NCBI GenBank assembly: GCA_009775125.1
Contig: VSPD01000013.1
Span: 1 to 58,000, forward strand
Length of the DNA: 58,000 bases
DNA from: Muribaculaceae bacterium
GTDB lineage: Bacteria; Bacteroidota; Bacteroidia; Bacteroidales; Muribaculaceae
Reading direction: 5' to 3'
The notes beneath the pieces are model-generated. The model made no database searches and was not told the DNA's origin. It saw only the letters and a list, made by a program, of their open reading frames with translations. Below are positions 30,909 to 39,941 of the stretch, one piece after another; position 1 is the stretch's first letter, and every line of letters starts with the position of its first letter. Both the position numbers and the translations under genes were made by a program.

Positions 30909-32753
30909 CTATATCTTTGACTTTATGCTTTCTTTGAGTTCGCTCACGAGGAAGGGCTGGCCCTGGGTCTTGTTGACGCGGTGGATTTCGACTGAGGGGA
31001 AGCGTGCTTGCAGGTAGTCGGCAAACATGCCGGTGTTGAGTTCGGCTACAATCACTCGCTTATAGCGGCCGAGGATTTCGGCGGTGTTGGCGGGCAGGGG
31101 GTTGATGTAGCGGAAGTGGGCGAGGGCCACGGGGGTGCCTTCGTCGCAGAGTTGGCTGCATGCCGTGAGGAGATGTCCGTAGGTTCCGCCCCAGCCTACG
31201 ACGAGGGTGTCGGCGTCGGCGCGGCAGAGCACGTCTTGCGCGGGTATGTCGCGGGCGATGAGCTCGATTTTGCGACGGCGTGTCTCGACCATTTTTTCGT
31301 GGTTGAGGGGGTTGATTGAGATTGCTCCTGTGGCTGCGTCTTTTTCGAGGCCGCCGAGGCGGTGCTGGAGGCCTTCGGTGCCGGGGATTGCCCAGTAGCG
31401 CACGAGGTTTTCGGCGTTGCGGACGTAGGGACGCCATGATGCGGCGGCTGCCATGTCGGCAGGGACGTAGGGCACTTTTATCTCGGGATATTCCGATGCT
31501 TCGGGGACGCGCCAGGCCGATGAGCCGTTGCCGATGAATGCGTCGGAGAGGAGGATTACGGGTGTCATGTGCTCGATGGCTATGCGGCAGGCTTCGAAGG
31601 CCATGTCGAAGCAGTCGGTGGGCGACGCGGGTGCCACGACGGCCAGGGGCGACTCGCCGTTGCGTCCGTAGAGGGCTTGCATCAGGTCGGTCTGCTCGGT
31701 TTTGGTGGGGAGGCCGGTGGACGGGCCGCCGCGCTGCACGTCGATTACCACCAGGGGCAGCTCGGCCATAACGGCCAGGCCGATGCCTTCGCTTTTGAGA
31801 GCGAGGCCGGGGCCGGAGGTGGATGTCACGGCCAGGTTTCCGGCGAAGGATGCGCCTATGGCGGAGCACACGCCGGCTATCTCGTCTTCCATCTGGCAGG
31901 CTTTCACGCCGAGGTCTTTGCGCTTGGCGAGCTCGTGGAGGATGTCGGTGGCGGGGGTGATGGGGTATGAGCCGAGGAAGAGGGGACGGCCCGAGCGTTC
32001 GGATGCCATGATAAGGCCCCATGCTGTGGCTGTGTTGCCGTTGATGTCGGTGTAGACGCCGGGGCGCGGGTCTTCGGTTTCGATGCGGTAGGTGGATACG
32101 GAGGCGTGTATGTTGTGGCCATAGTCGTAACCTGCATGTAGCACTTTTATGTTGGCATCGGCCACGGCGGGCTTTTTAGCGAATTTATTGCGGATGAATC
32201 GTTCGGCGCTTTCCAGGGGGCGGTCGAAGAGCCAGCAGACGAGGCCGAGGGCGAAGATGTTGCGGCATTTGAGCATGGCCTTGTTGTCGAGGCCGGAGCC
32301 TTCGAGGGCGGCTTTTGTCATGGATGTGACGGGCACTTCCACTACTTGCTGTGTGATGCCGAGCTCGGCAAAGGGCTCGTCGGTGGTGAATAGAGCCTTG
32401 CGCAGGTCGGAGGGGGTGAAGGAGTCGATGTCGGTGAGGATTACGCCGTCGTGGGTGAGGAAGCGCACGTTTTGTTTGAGCGCGGCTGGGTTCATGGCCA
32501 CGAGCACGTCGCATTGGTCGCCGGGGGTGTGGACGCCTTTGCCCACGCTTACCTGAAAGCCCGACACGCCGCTGAGCGAGCCTTGGGGAGCGCGCACTTC
32601 GGCGGGGTAGTCAGGGAAGGTCGACACCAGGTTGCCGAGGCCGGCAGATACGTTGGTGAAGATGTTGCCGGCAAGCTGCATTCCGTCGCCGGAGTCGCCG
32701 GAGAATCGCACGACGACTTTGTCGAGGGTCTTTACGCGAGTCTGATTTAACAT
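30909..32753 (-). CDS. korA: 2-oxoglutarate:ferredoxin oxidoreductase, fused gamma-alpha subunit
   Basis: The partner of KorB. The gamma domain (~8-195) comes first: VVRFSGDSGDGMQLAGNIF, FPDYPAEVRAPQGSLSGVSGFQV. The alpha domain follows (~225-614): LFLGSYPITPATDILHELAKR, QMEDEIAGVCSAIGASFAGN, TSTSGPGLALKSEGIGLA, VDVQRGGPSTGLPTKTEQ, then a C-terminal part with VVGWGGTYGHLL. The gamma-alpha fusion is typical of Bacteroidetes. Loss of TCA oxidation in anaerobes makes this the expected route between 2-oxoglutarate and succinyl-CoA. It lies in a cluster with the mannosyltransferase and pyrC genes upstream. The 56-aa ferredoxin at 15842 is a plausible electron partner. Confidence 0.93.
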   Translation of the reverse strand: MLNQTRVKTLDKVVVRFSGDSGDGMQLAGNIFTNVSAGLGNLVSTFPDYPAEVRAPQGSLSGVSGFQVSVGKGVHTPGDQCDVLVAMNPAALKQNVRFLTHDGVILTDIDSFTPSDLRKALFTTDEPFAELGITQQVVEVPVTSMTKAALEGSGLDNKAMLKCRNIFALGLVCWLFDRPLESAERFIRNKFAKKPAVADANIKVLHAGYDYGHNIHASVSTYRIETEDPRPGVYTDINGNTATAWGLIMASERSGRPLFLGSYPITPATDILHELAKRKDLGVKACQMEDEIAGVCSAIGASFAGNLAVTSTSGPGLALKSEGIGLAVMAELPLVVIDVQRGGPSTGLPTKTEQTDLMQALYGRNGESPLAVVAPASPTDCFDMAFEACRIAIEHMTPVILLSDAFIGNGSSAWRVPEASEYPEIKVPYVPADMAAAASWRPYVRNAENLVRYWAIPGTEGLQHRLGGLEKDAATGAISINPLNHEKMVETRRRKIELIARDIPAQDVLCRADADTLVVGWGGTYGHLLTACSQLCDEGTPVALAHFRYINPLPANTAEILGRYKRVIVAELNTGMFADYLQARFPSVEIHRVNKTQGQPFLVSELKESIKSKI

Positions 32754-32800
32754 GGTTGGTTTATATAGGGGTGTTTTTAAGGTTTGCAGTTATTTATTAT

Positions 32801-32838
32801 AAGGTCTTTAAGGACTTTAAGGTCATTAAGGACTTTAA
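32801..32838. repeat. AAGGTCTTTAAGGACTTTAA-word repeat
   Basis: The words AAGGACTTTAA and AAGGTCATTAAGGA repeat between the pyrC stop and korA. The last few bases overlap the pyrC stop codon at 32835. The same words in opposite orientation lie at 38197-38235. Confidence 0.75.
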
Positions 32839-34157
32839 TGTTTTTTATTGAATCGGAGGGGTTGGGCGGCCGAGGCGGGGGAGAAGGCGCCGTGGGAGTA
32901 GGTTTCGTGGCCGTTGACCCACACGCGGGTTATGCGCCAGCCGAGCCGTTCGCCGGCGAGGGGGGTCCATCCGCAGAGCGAGTGGACGTCGGTGTCGGCG
33001 ACGGTCCAATCACATTCTTCGGCAAGCACTATGTCGGCATGGCAGCCGGGGGCTATGCGGCCGCGGCCTTCGATGCCCATGGCTTCGGCGGGACGGCGGC
33101 AGTAGTACTCCTCTACCCTGTCGGCGGGGAAATGCGTGAGCAGCCAGGGCAGGGCGAATTGCACCACGGGGGCTCCGGAGGCGTCGGCGACGGTGCCGGT
33201 GGCCTTGGCGGCGGCTTCGTGGGGGGCATGGTCGGTGGCGAGGAAGCCGATGCCTACGCCGCGGCGCAGGGCTTGGCGCAGGGCGTCGCGGTGGTAGTCG
33301 TCTTTGACTGAGGGGTTCATTTTTATGCGCGAGCCTTTGCGCGGGTAGTCGTCGGAGCACCACATCAGGTGGTGGGGCGACACTTCGGCTGTGGCTTGGG
33401 GGCACGCGGCCACCATGGCGAGCTCGTCGGCTGTGGTGACGTGGCAGATGGTGACGGGCCGCCCGTATTCCTCGGCGAGGGCGAGGGCCTTGGCTGTGGA
33501 GCGTGTGCATGCCTCGACGGGGCGTATTTCGGAGTGGAGCGCCACGGGGGCGTCGCCGCCGGGGTTGAGCCGGGCGTTGGCCTCGTCGATGGTGGCCTGG
33601 TCTTCGGCGTGGATGGCGATGCGCACGCCTTCGGGGAGGCCTTGGAAGAGGGAGCGCAGGGCGGCGTCGGAGTCGACGAGCATGTTGCCTGTCGACGAGC
33701 CCATGAACAGTTTCACGCCGGGCACGCGCGTGTAGTCGGTGCGGCGCAGGGTGTCGAGGTTGGTGTCGGTGGCTCCGATGAAGAAGGCATAGTTGGCCAT
33801 GGATGTGGAGGCGGCGATGTCCATTTTTTGCTGCCAGGCCTCGGCGGTGACTGTCGGGGGCTTGGTGTTGGGCATCTCGATATAGGATGTGACTCCTCCG
33901 GCTATGGCCGCGCGGCTCTCTGTGGCTATCGTGGCCTTGTGGGTGAGGCCGGGCTCGCGGAAGTGGACGTGGCAGTCGATGGCTCCGGCCAGGAGCATGG
34001 CTCCCCGGGCGTCGACTTCGGTGTCGGCACCGGAGGGGGCGCCGGTGTCGGGTTCCACGGCTGTGATAAGGCCGCTGCCGGTATCGATGCTTACCCGGAA
34101 GCGGAGCGCGGCATCATGGCCGGGCCGCCGCGCGTTGCGTATGCAGAGTGTTTTCAC
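32835..34157 (-). CDS. pyrC: Dihydroorotase
   Basis: A zinc amidohydrolase cyclising carbamoyl-aspartate to dihydroorotate in pyrimidine synthesis. Metal-site motifs: DCHVHFREPG (61-70), the lysine in GVKLFMGSSTG (carboxylated in the family), IAIHAED, HVTTADEL and FLATDHAPHE. Substrate-binding MPNTKPPT is also present. Length 440 fits the class I enzymes. The start is 3 bases after the mannosyltransferase stop, indicating coupling. That pairing of a pyrimidine gene with a lipid-linked mannosyltransferase is a conserved Bacteroidetes arrangement as far as I recall. The last codons run into the TTAAGGAC repeat, so the C terminus (RFNKKH) may be partly repeat-derived. Confidence 0.95.
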   Translation of the reverse strand: MKTLCIRNARRPGHDAALRFRVSIDTGSGLITAVEPDTGAPSGADTEVDARGAMLLAGAIDCHVHFREPGLTHKATIATESRAAIAGGVTSYIEMPNTKPPTVTAEAWQQKMDIAASTSMANYAFFIGATDTNLDTLRRTDYTRVPGVKLFMGSSTGNMLVDSDAALRSLFQGLPEGVRIAIHAEDQATIDEANARLNPGGDAPVALHSEIRPVEACTRSTAKALALAEEYGRPVTICHVTTADELAMVAACPQATAEVSPHHLMWCSDDYPRKGSRIKMNPSVKDDYHRDALRQALRRGVGIGFLATDHAPHEAAAKATGTVADASGAPVVQFALPWLLTHFPADRVEEYYCRRPAEAMGIEGRGRIAPGCHADIVLAEECDWTVADTDVHSLCGWTPLAGERLGWRITRVWVNGHETYSHGAFSPASAAQPLRFNKKH

Positions 34158-34160
34158 TTT

Positions 34161-34937
34161 TTATACGTTGCGTGAGGCTTTCTGTGGATATTTCTTAAAG
34201 AGGCTTTCCCAGCGTAGCTGGAGCACGCCGAACATGGCTTCGCCGAAGATGCCGGAGTTCATTTTCGATGTGCCGAGCACGCGGTTGGTGAACACGATGG
34301 GCACTTCTTCGACGCGGAATCCGCTTTTGTGGGCTTTGAATTTCATCTCGATCTGGAAGGCGTATCCTTTGAAGCGGATGGTGTCGAGGCCTATTGTGCG
34401 GAGCACGTCGGCGCGGTAGCCGACAAATCCGGCTGTGGTGTCGTGGACGGGGATGCCGGTGACGAGGCGCACGTATTTTGAGGCGAAGTAGGACATGAGC
34501 ACTCGGCCCATGGGCCAGTTCACGACGTTCACTCCGTTGCAGTAGCGCGAGCCCACGGCCACGTCGGCTTCGGCTTCGAGGGCGGCGCGCAGGCGCGGCA
34601 GGTCGGCGGGATTGTGGCTGAAATCGGCGTCCATTTCGTAGATGCGCTCATATCCGCGTTGGAGCACACGGTCGAATCCGGCCAGATAGGCTGTGCCCAG
34701 GCCTTGCTTGCCTTGGCGGCAGAGCAGGTCGACGCGGCCGGGGCGTCGCTGCATCACGCCGCGCACGAGCGCGGCCGTGCCGTCGGGCGAGTTGTCGTCG
34801 ACGACGAGCACGTCGAAGTCGCCGTCGAGGGCGAGCACCGCGTCGATGATGGCCTCGATGTTCTCCTTCTCGTTATATGTCGGTATAATCACCACGTCGC
34901 TGTGGGGCGCGCGGTGTGAATTTTCTATTTCTGACAT
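34161..34937 (-). CDS. Polyprenol-phosphate mannosyltransferase (Dpm1-like GT2)
   Basis: A GT2 glycosyltransferase moving a hexose, probably mannose, from GDP-mannose to polyprenyl phosphate. Motifs: VVIIPTYNEKENIEAII (~14-30), VVDDNSPDGTA (donor binding), MDADFSHNP (DxD-type metal site), HDTTAGFVGYR and FTNRVLGTSKMN. The start at 34937 (MSEIENSHR) follows the usual family beginning; an upstream ATG at 35021 would cross the promoter. Length 258. It lacks C-terminal membrane helices, as in the soluble bacterial forms. A -7 box (TATATTTG, minus strand 34960-34967) is close to the start. First gene of the cluster with pyrC, korA and korB. Confidence 0.92.
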   Translation of the reverse strand: MSEIENSHRAPHSDVVIIPTYNEKENIEAIIDAVLALDGDFDVLVVDDNSPDGTAALVRGVMQRRPGRVDLLCRQGKQGLGTAYLAGFDRVLQRGYERIYEMDADFSHNPADLPRLRAALEAEADVAVGSRYCNGVNVVNWPMGRVLMSYFASKYVRLVTGIPVHDTTAGFVGYRADVLRTIGLDTIRFKGYAFQIEMKFKAHKSGFRVEEVPIVFTNRVLGTSKMNSGIFGEAMFGVLQLRWESLFKKYPQKASRNV

Positions 34938-35065
34938 GTCGTCAATCTTAAAACTTTGGCAAATATACAAATTTTTTATATATGCCGCACATATGGCAGA
35001 TTTTTTTTGCTTTCGGAGCAAATGTTAATAAATGTAACATTGCACACTGATACCGAAAAAAACAT

Positions 35066-35073
35066 TACCTTTG
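35066..35073 (+). promoter_or_regulatory. -7 box for surA
   Basis: TACCTTTG, an exact TAnnTTTG match 42 bases before the surA start. No clear TTTG at -33. A divergent -7 box for the mannosyltransferase gene (34960-34967) lies about 100 bases away. Confidence 0.5.
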
Positions 35074-35115
35074 CAAATTGATACATATATGCTTTTGCGC
35101 AAACTCATTCATCCG

Positions 35116-36471
35116 ATGAAAAAGTCATACATTATAATAGCCCTCGCGGCCATCTGCGCCTCATGGGCCGCAGCACAGAACAATATCGCCGAAGAAGTGG
35201 CATGGGTCATAGGCGACGACCCCATCTACAAATCTGAAATCGAGCAGGCGTATATCGACCACCAGAACGAGCGCGTGCCTATCAACGGCGACCCCTACTG
35301 CGTGCTTCCCGAGCAGATAGCCGTGCAGCGTCTGTTTCTCCATCAGGCCGACATCGACACCGTGGAGGTGCAGGAAGCCATGATACAGCAGCAGGTCGAC
35401 GGCCAGATCAACTACCTGATCACCAACCTTGGCTCGCGCGAGAAAGTGGAGCAATATTTCCGCAAGCCCATGCCTGAGATACGCGAGTACTACGCCTCGT
35501 CGATGCGCGACCGCTACCGTGTGCGCCAGGTGCAGCAGGAGCTCACAAAAGACATCAAGCCCACGCCCTCCGACGTGCGCCGCTACTACGACCGCCTGCC
35601 CGAGGATTCAATTCCCTTCGTGCCCTTGCAGGTTGAAGTGCAGGTGATTACGCTCAACCCCGCAATTCCCCGCCAGGAAATCGACGACGTGAAAGCACGC
35701 CTGCGCGACTATGCCGAGCGCGTCAATTCCGGCGAGGCCGACTTCTCCACCCTAGCCATCATGTACTCCGAGGCCCCCGAAGGCATGCGCGGCGGCGAAA
35801 TCGGATTCATGGGCCGCGGCCAGCTCGTGCCCGAATATGCCGCGGTGGCTTTCAACCTCAACGACACCAAGAAAGTATCGAAAATAGTGGAGACCGAATA
35901 TGGCTTCCATATAATACAGCTCATCGAGAAGCGCGGCGACCGCATCAACACGCGCCACATCCTGCTGCGCCCCAAAGTGGCCGAAAAAGACCTCGCCGAG
36001 GCCATTACACGCCTCGACTCGGTGCGCGCCGACATCGTCGACCACAAACGGCTCACATTTGCCGAAGCCGCACGCTACATCTCCCAGGACAAGGACACCC
36101 GTTACAGCCAGGGCGTGATGGTGAACCAGGCCACCGGCACCACTCGCTTCGAAATGTCGCAGCTGCCCCAGGAAATAGCCCGCAAGGTGGCGTCGATGCA
36201 ACCCGGCGAAATCTCCGAGCCTTTCGTGATGAAAGACCCCAAGCGCGACCGCGACCAAGTGGCCATAGTGCTGCTCACCAACCGCATCGAAGCCCACAAG
36301 GCCAACCTCGCCGACGACTTCCAGCAGATAAAAGGAATGTACGAAGACAGCCAGAGCCAAAAAATAATAGCAGACTGGCTGCAGAAAAAAATCGACGAGA
36401 CCTACATCCGCATCGAAGACGGCTGGCGCGACTGCCAATTCGCACATAAAGGCTGGATAAAACAGCGCTGA
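35116..36471 (+). CDS. surA: Periplasmic peptidyl-prolyl isomerase/chaperone SurA-like
   Basis: A periplasmic chaperone that escorts outer-membrane barrel proteins. The start at 35116 gives the signal peptide MKKSYIIIALAAICASWAAAQ. The N-terminal SurA helical domain (NNIAEEVAWVIGDDPIYKSEIEQAY, QIAVQRLFLHQADIDTVEV) is followed by two parvulin regions, ~170-280 (SGEADFSTLAIMYSEAP, GGEIGFMGRGQL, YGFHIIQLIEKR) and ~285-400 (INTRHILLRPK, MQPGEISEPF). Length 451 is normal. Only 2 bases separate it from the OstA-like gene, so the two form an outer-membrane biogenesis operon. Confidence 0.92.
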   Translation: MKKSYIIIALAAICASWAAAQNNIAEEVAWVIGDDPIYKSEIEQAYIDHQNERVPINGDPYCVLPEQIAVQRLFLHQADIDTVEVQEAMIQQQVDGQINYLITNLGSREKVEQYFRKPMPEIREYYASSMRDRYRVRQVQQELTKDIKPTPSDVRRYYDRLPEDSIPFVPLQVEVQVITLNPAIPRQEIDDVKARLRDYAERVNSGEADFSTLAIMYSEAPEGMRGGEIGFMGRGQLVPEYAAVAFNLNDTKKVSKIVETEYGFHIIQLIEKRGDRINTRHILLRPKVAEKDLAEAITRLDSVRADIVDHKRLTFAEAARYISQDKDTRYSQGVMVNQATGTTRFEMSQLPQEIARKVASMQPGEISEPFVMKDPKRDRDQVAIVLLTNRIEAHKANLADDFQQIKGMYEDSQSQKIIADWLQKKIDETYIRIEDGWRDCQFAHKGWIKQR

Positions 36472-36473
36472 AA

Positions 36474-38189
36474 ATGCACACCGCCACAAGCCGCCGCCTG
36501 TCCATAGCCGCCGCAATCTGCGCCGTCGCCGCTCCAATGGCGATGCAGGCCCTGATGCCCGACCCCGCTCCCCTGCCCCGGATCGAGCCGCAGATACCCG
36601 CGGCAAGCCGCACGGCCCCCGGGCGCGTGTTCCTCGAGCATGCCGACCGCCTCAACAAGACCACATCCGACTCATTTCTCGTGCTCACCGGCAACGTGCG
36701 CTTCTCGCGCGGAGCCATGCTCATGTACTGCGACTCGGCCCACTACGTGCCCACAACCGAATCGATGGACGCATTCGGCAACGTGCGCATGGAGCAGGGC
36801 GACACCCTCTTTGTCTACGCCGACGAACTCAACTACGACGGACGCGAGGAAATAGCCGTACTCTACGGAGCGCCCGTGCGCATGATCAACCGCGACGTGA
36901 CCCTTCGCACCGACCAGTTTATCTACGACATGCGACTCGAGCTCGGCTACTACACCGTGGGAGGCACCCTCACCGACCAACGCAACCGGCTGATGTCGAT
37001 CGAAGGCGAATACGTGCCCTCCACAAAAGAAGCCAACTTCTACACCGACGTGCGCCTCAACTCGATATCCGACGGCGACACACTCGACATATACACCGAC
37101 ACCCTCTACTACAACACCACCACCCACATAGCCGAGCTGTCGGCCCCATCGCGCATCGTCAACCCCCAAGCCACAATCCTCACCAGCTCCGGCACATACA
37201 ACACCGAGACCGAGCAGGCAAGTCTCTACATGCGATCGACCGTGCGCGCCAACTCCGGAGCCACCCTCACCGGCGACTCCCTCTACTACGACCGCGCCCG
37301 AGGCTACGGCGAGGCATTCGGCTCGATGGTGCTCACCGACTCCGCAAGCCACACCACCCTCGAAGGCGACTACGGATTCTATAACGAGCTCACCGACTCG
37401 GCCTACGTCACAGGCCGCGCCCTGGCCAAGGAATACTCCCAAGGCGACACCCTCTACATGCACGGCCGCGAGATATTCTCGTTCCGCACCATCGACACCG
37501 TCGAGGCCGTGGCCGCGCGCGTCATAGCCGACAGCATCTCCCCCGACTCCGTGGCCTACCGCCACATCCCCCCGGTGTTGCGCCCCGACACCAACCAGGT
37601 GATAGTGTGCCACCCGCGCGTGCGCTTCTACCGCTCCGACATGCAAGGCCTGTGCGACTCGATGCGTTTCGAGCAAAAAGACTCCACGCTCTACATGTAC
37701 CGCCACCCGATAGTGTGGAGCGACGACCGCCAGATATTCGGAAATATAATCCGTCTCCACCTCAACGACTCCACCATCGACCGCGCCGACCTGCCCGAGA
37801 CCGGCTTCACGGCCCAGCTCGTAGAAGACGACTTTTTCAACCAGCTCTCCGGCAAGGAAATGACAGCCTACTTCACCGGCGGCGAGCTTACGCGCCTCGA
37901 CGTGAGCGGCAACGTCGAAGCCATCCTCCTGCCACAGGAAAGCGACTCGACCTACAACAAGATACTCAACGCCGAGTCATCGTTCCTATCGGCCACATTC
38001 GCCGACCGCAACATCGTCAGGCTCAAAATGTGGCCTGAGACATCGGGCACGGTCACGCCCCTCTACCTGGCGCGGCGAACTCTTTTCTACCTGCCGCGTT
38101 TCAAATGGTATACAGGCATGCGCCCCACCTCGCCCGACGACATCTTCATCGTGCCCGAAGAAATGGACGCCCTTATGGCCGAACCGTAA
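36474..38189 (+). CDS. OstA/LptA-like periplasmic LPS transport protein
   Basis: A periplasmic protein built of OstA/LptA-type beta-jellyroll repeats, the fold that carries LPS between membranes. A hydrophobic N-terminal signal (~8-25) is followed by repeated segments such as LTGNVRFSRGAMLMYCDSAHYVP, YADELNYDGREEIAVLYGAPV, TDTLYYNTTTHIAELSAPSRI and ADLPETGFTAQL. At 571 residues it is much longer than Proteobacterial LptA and nearer the Bacteroidetes OstA-like group. It is coupled to surA. A role in LPS or other envelope lipid transport is inferred from family and context. Confidence 0.85.
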   Translation: MHTATSRRLSIAAAICAVAAPMAMQALMPDPAPLPRIEPQIPAASRTAPGRVFLEHADRLNKTTSDSFLVLTGNVRFSRGAMLMYCDSAHYVPTTESMDAFGNVRMEQGDTLFVYADELNYDGREEIAVLYGAPVRMINRDVTLRTDQFIYDMRLELGYYTVGGTLTDQRNRLMSIEGEYVPSTKEANFYTDVRLNSISDGDTLDIYTDTLYYNTTTHIAELSAPSRIVNPQATILTSSGTYNTETEQASLYMRSTVRANSGATLTGDSLYYDRARGYGEAFGSMVLTDSASHTTLEGDYGFYNELTDSAYVTGRALAKEYSQGDTLYMHGREIFSFRTIDTVEAVAARVIADSISPDSVAYRHIPPVLRPDTNQVIVCHPRVRFYRSDMQGLCDSMRFEQKDSTLYMYRHPIVWSDDRQIFGNIIRLHLNDSTIDRADLPETGFTAQLVEDDFFNQLSGKEMTAYFTGGELTRLDVSGNVEAILLPQESDSTYNKILNAESSFLSATFADRNIVRLKMWPETSGTVTPLYLARRTLFYLPRFKWYTGMRPTSPDDIFIVPEEMDALMAEP

Positions 38190-38196
38190 CGAGGTT

Positions 38197-38235
38197 AACG
38201 ACCTTAAAGTCCTTAAAGTCCTTAATGACCTTAAA
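38197..38235. repeat. AACGACCTTAAAGTCCTTAA-word repeat
   Basis: The words ACCTTAAAGTCCTTAA and GTCCTTAATGACC fill the gap between the OstA-like gene and phoH. They are complementary to the repeat at 32801-32838. Confidence 0.75.
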
Positions 38236-38237
38236 AC

Positions 38238-39227
38238 ATGATTGAAAGAATAATCATAATAGAGAAAACCGACCCCGTGACCCTCTACGGCGTCAACAAC
38301 GCCAACATGCAGCTGGTGCGCAACCTCTTTTCCAAACTCCGCATCGCCGCCCGGGGCTCCGTGATAAAAGTAATCGGTGAAGACGCCGAGACAGCCCAAT
38401 TCGAGAAGACCATACGCCAGCTCGAAAACCACGCCGCCGAATTCAACCGCCTCACCGAGGAAGCCATCCTCGACATCGTCCACGGCGAGGCCCCGCGCGA
38501 CATAAAGCAAGACGAGGCCATAATCTACGGCGTGAACGGCAAGCCCATAATCGGACGCACGCCCAACCAGCAAAAGCTCGTGGAGACAATAGCCACACAC
38601 GACCTCACATTCGCCCTGGGCCCCGCCGGCACCGGCAAAACCTACATAGCCATAGCCATGGCCGTGCGCATGCTCAAAAATAAAGAAGTGCGCCGCCTCA
38701 TCCTCTCGCGCCCCGCAGTAGAGGCCGGTGAAAAGCTCGGCTTCCTCCCCGGCGACATGAAAGACAAAATCGACCCCTACCTCCAGCCGCTCTACGACGC
38801 CCTCGAGGACATGATACCCGCCATGAAGCTCCGCGAGTATATGGAGACAAAGACCATACAGATCGCGCCACTCGCCTTCATGCGCGGCCGCACCCTCAAC
38901 GACGCCGTGATAGTGCTCGACGAGGCGCAGAATACCACCACCCACCAGATAAAAATGTTCCTCACCCGCCTGGGCATGAACGCCAAGATGATCATCACCG
39001 GCGACATCACCCAAATCGACCTGCCGCGCTCCACCCAGTCGGGCCTCATCCAGGCCCTGCGCGTGCTCCGCGACGTGAAAGGCATCGGCAAGATAGAATT
39101 CGGCAAAAAAGACATAATCCGCCACGCCCTGGTGCAGCGCATCGTCGAGGCCTACGAAGCCTTCGACAACGAAAAAGAAGAAACGCCCCACAAGCCCGAG
39201 GCATCAGCCCCGTCAACAGATGAATAA
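38238..39227 (+). CDS. phoH: PhoH-family ATPase
   Basis: A cytoplasmic P-loop protein of 329 residues related to the N-terminal half of superfamily 1 helicases. In several bacteria PhoH-like proteins are linked to RNA metabolism and ribosome quality control. Walker A GPAGTGKTYIAIA at 128-140, LSRPAVEAGEKLGFLPGD, Walker B VIVLDEAQNTT (~217-227), then TGDITQIDLPRSTQSGL. The N-terminal ~100 residues form the usual KH-like region. The start codon immediately follows the repeat at 38197-38235. Biochemical function is not settled for the family. Confidence 0.93.
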   Translation: MIERIIIIEKTDPVTLYGVNNANMQLVRNLFSKLRIAARGSVIKVIGEDAETAQFEKTIRQLENHAAEFNRLTEEAILDIVHGEAPRDIKQDEAIIYGVNGKPIIGRTPNQQKLVETIATHDLTFALGPAGTGKTYIAIAMAVRMLKNKEVRRLILSRPAVEAGEKLGFLPGDMKDKIDPYLQPLYDALEDMIPAMKLREYMETKTIQIAPLAFMRGRTLNDAVIVLDEAQNTTTHQIKMFLTRLGMNAKMIITGDITQIDLPRSTQSGLIQALRVLRDVKGIGKIEFGKKDIIRHALVQRIVEAYEAFDNEKEETPHKPEASAPSTDE

Positions 39228-39244
39228 AAAAATGCGTCGGAAAA

Positions 39245-39276
39245 TTTGGAAAATCGCATAAATAATCGTTACTTTG
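39245..39276 (+). promoter_or_regulatory. Putative promoter for rubrerythrin
   Basis: TTTG (39245-39248), a 20-base spacer, TTACTTTG (39269-39276), one mismatch from TAnnTTTG. 41 bases before the start codon. Confidence 0.65.
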
Positions 39277-39317
39277 TAGAAACAAAACAACAAAAAACGA
39301 TTTCAACTAACCCACCT

Positions 39318-39872
39318 ATGAAAAAGAAATTCATCTGCGTAGTCTGCGGCTACGTACACGAAGGCGACGAAGCCCCCGAAAAGTGCCCCCTCTGCGGCGC
39401 TCCCAAGTCGAAATTCAAAGAACTCGTCGACAATGACGAAGACCTCGCTTTCGTAACCGAACACGAAATCGGCGTGGCAAAAGGTTGCGACGAAGAAATG
39501 ATAAAAGACCTCACCGCCCACTTCAACGGCGAATGCTCGGAAGTAGGCATGTATCTGGCCATGTCGCGCCAGGCCGACCGAGAAGGCTATCCCGAAATCG
39601 CCGAAGCCTTCAAACGCTACGCCCTCGAAGAAGCCGAACACGCCTCCAAATTCGCCGAACTCCTCGGCGAATGCGTATGGGACACCAAGACCAACCTTGA
39701 AAAGCGCATGGCAGCCGAAGCCGGCGCCAACGCCGACAAGATGCGCATCGCACGCCGCGCCAAAGAGCTCAACCTCGACGCCATCCACGACACCGTGCAC
39801 GAAATGGCAAAAGACGAAGCTCGCCACGGCCAGGGCTTCCAAGGCCTCTATCGCCGCTACTTCAAAAAATAA
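39318..39872 (+). CDS. Rubrerythrin-type peroxide-detoxifying protein (rubredoxin domain first)
   Basis: A cytoplasmic non-haem diiron protein reducing H2O2 in anaerobes. The N-terminal rubredoxin-like domain has FICVVCGYVHEGDEAPEKCPLCGAP (two CxxC). The C-terminal ferritin-like four-helix domain has the metal ligands in AHFNGECSEVGMYL, ALEEAEHASKF and AKDEARHGQGF. The order rubredoxin-then-diiron is the reverse of classical rubrerythrin, so this is a reverse-type rubrerythrin, common in Bacteroidales. I chose ATG 39318 because the rubredoxin domain begins there and the promoter lies just upstream. The high Lys/Glu codon bias suggests strong expression. Confidence 0.93.
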   Translation: MKKKFICVVCGYVHEGDEAPEKCPLCGAPKSKFKELVDNDEDLAFVTEHEIGVAKGCDEEMIKDLTAHFNGECSEVGMYLAMSRQADREGYPEIAEAFKRYALEEAEHASKFAELLGECVWDTKTNLEKRMAAEAGANADKMRIARRAKELNLDAIHDTVHEMAKDEARHGQGFQGLYRRYFKK

Positions 39873-39897
39873 GACAATCGAACTTATTTTCCAACTC

Positions 39898-39928
39898 AAA
39901 GCGTGGCCGCATCTGTGGCCGCGCTTTT
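39898..39928 (+). terminator. Terminator of rubrerythrin
   Basis: AAAGCGTGGCC pairs with GGCCGCGCTTT (one bulge) and is followed by TTTT. It begins 26 bases past the stop codon and ends 13 bases before the next start. Confidence 0.7.
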
Positions 39929-39941
39929 CAAATACCATGAC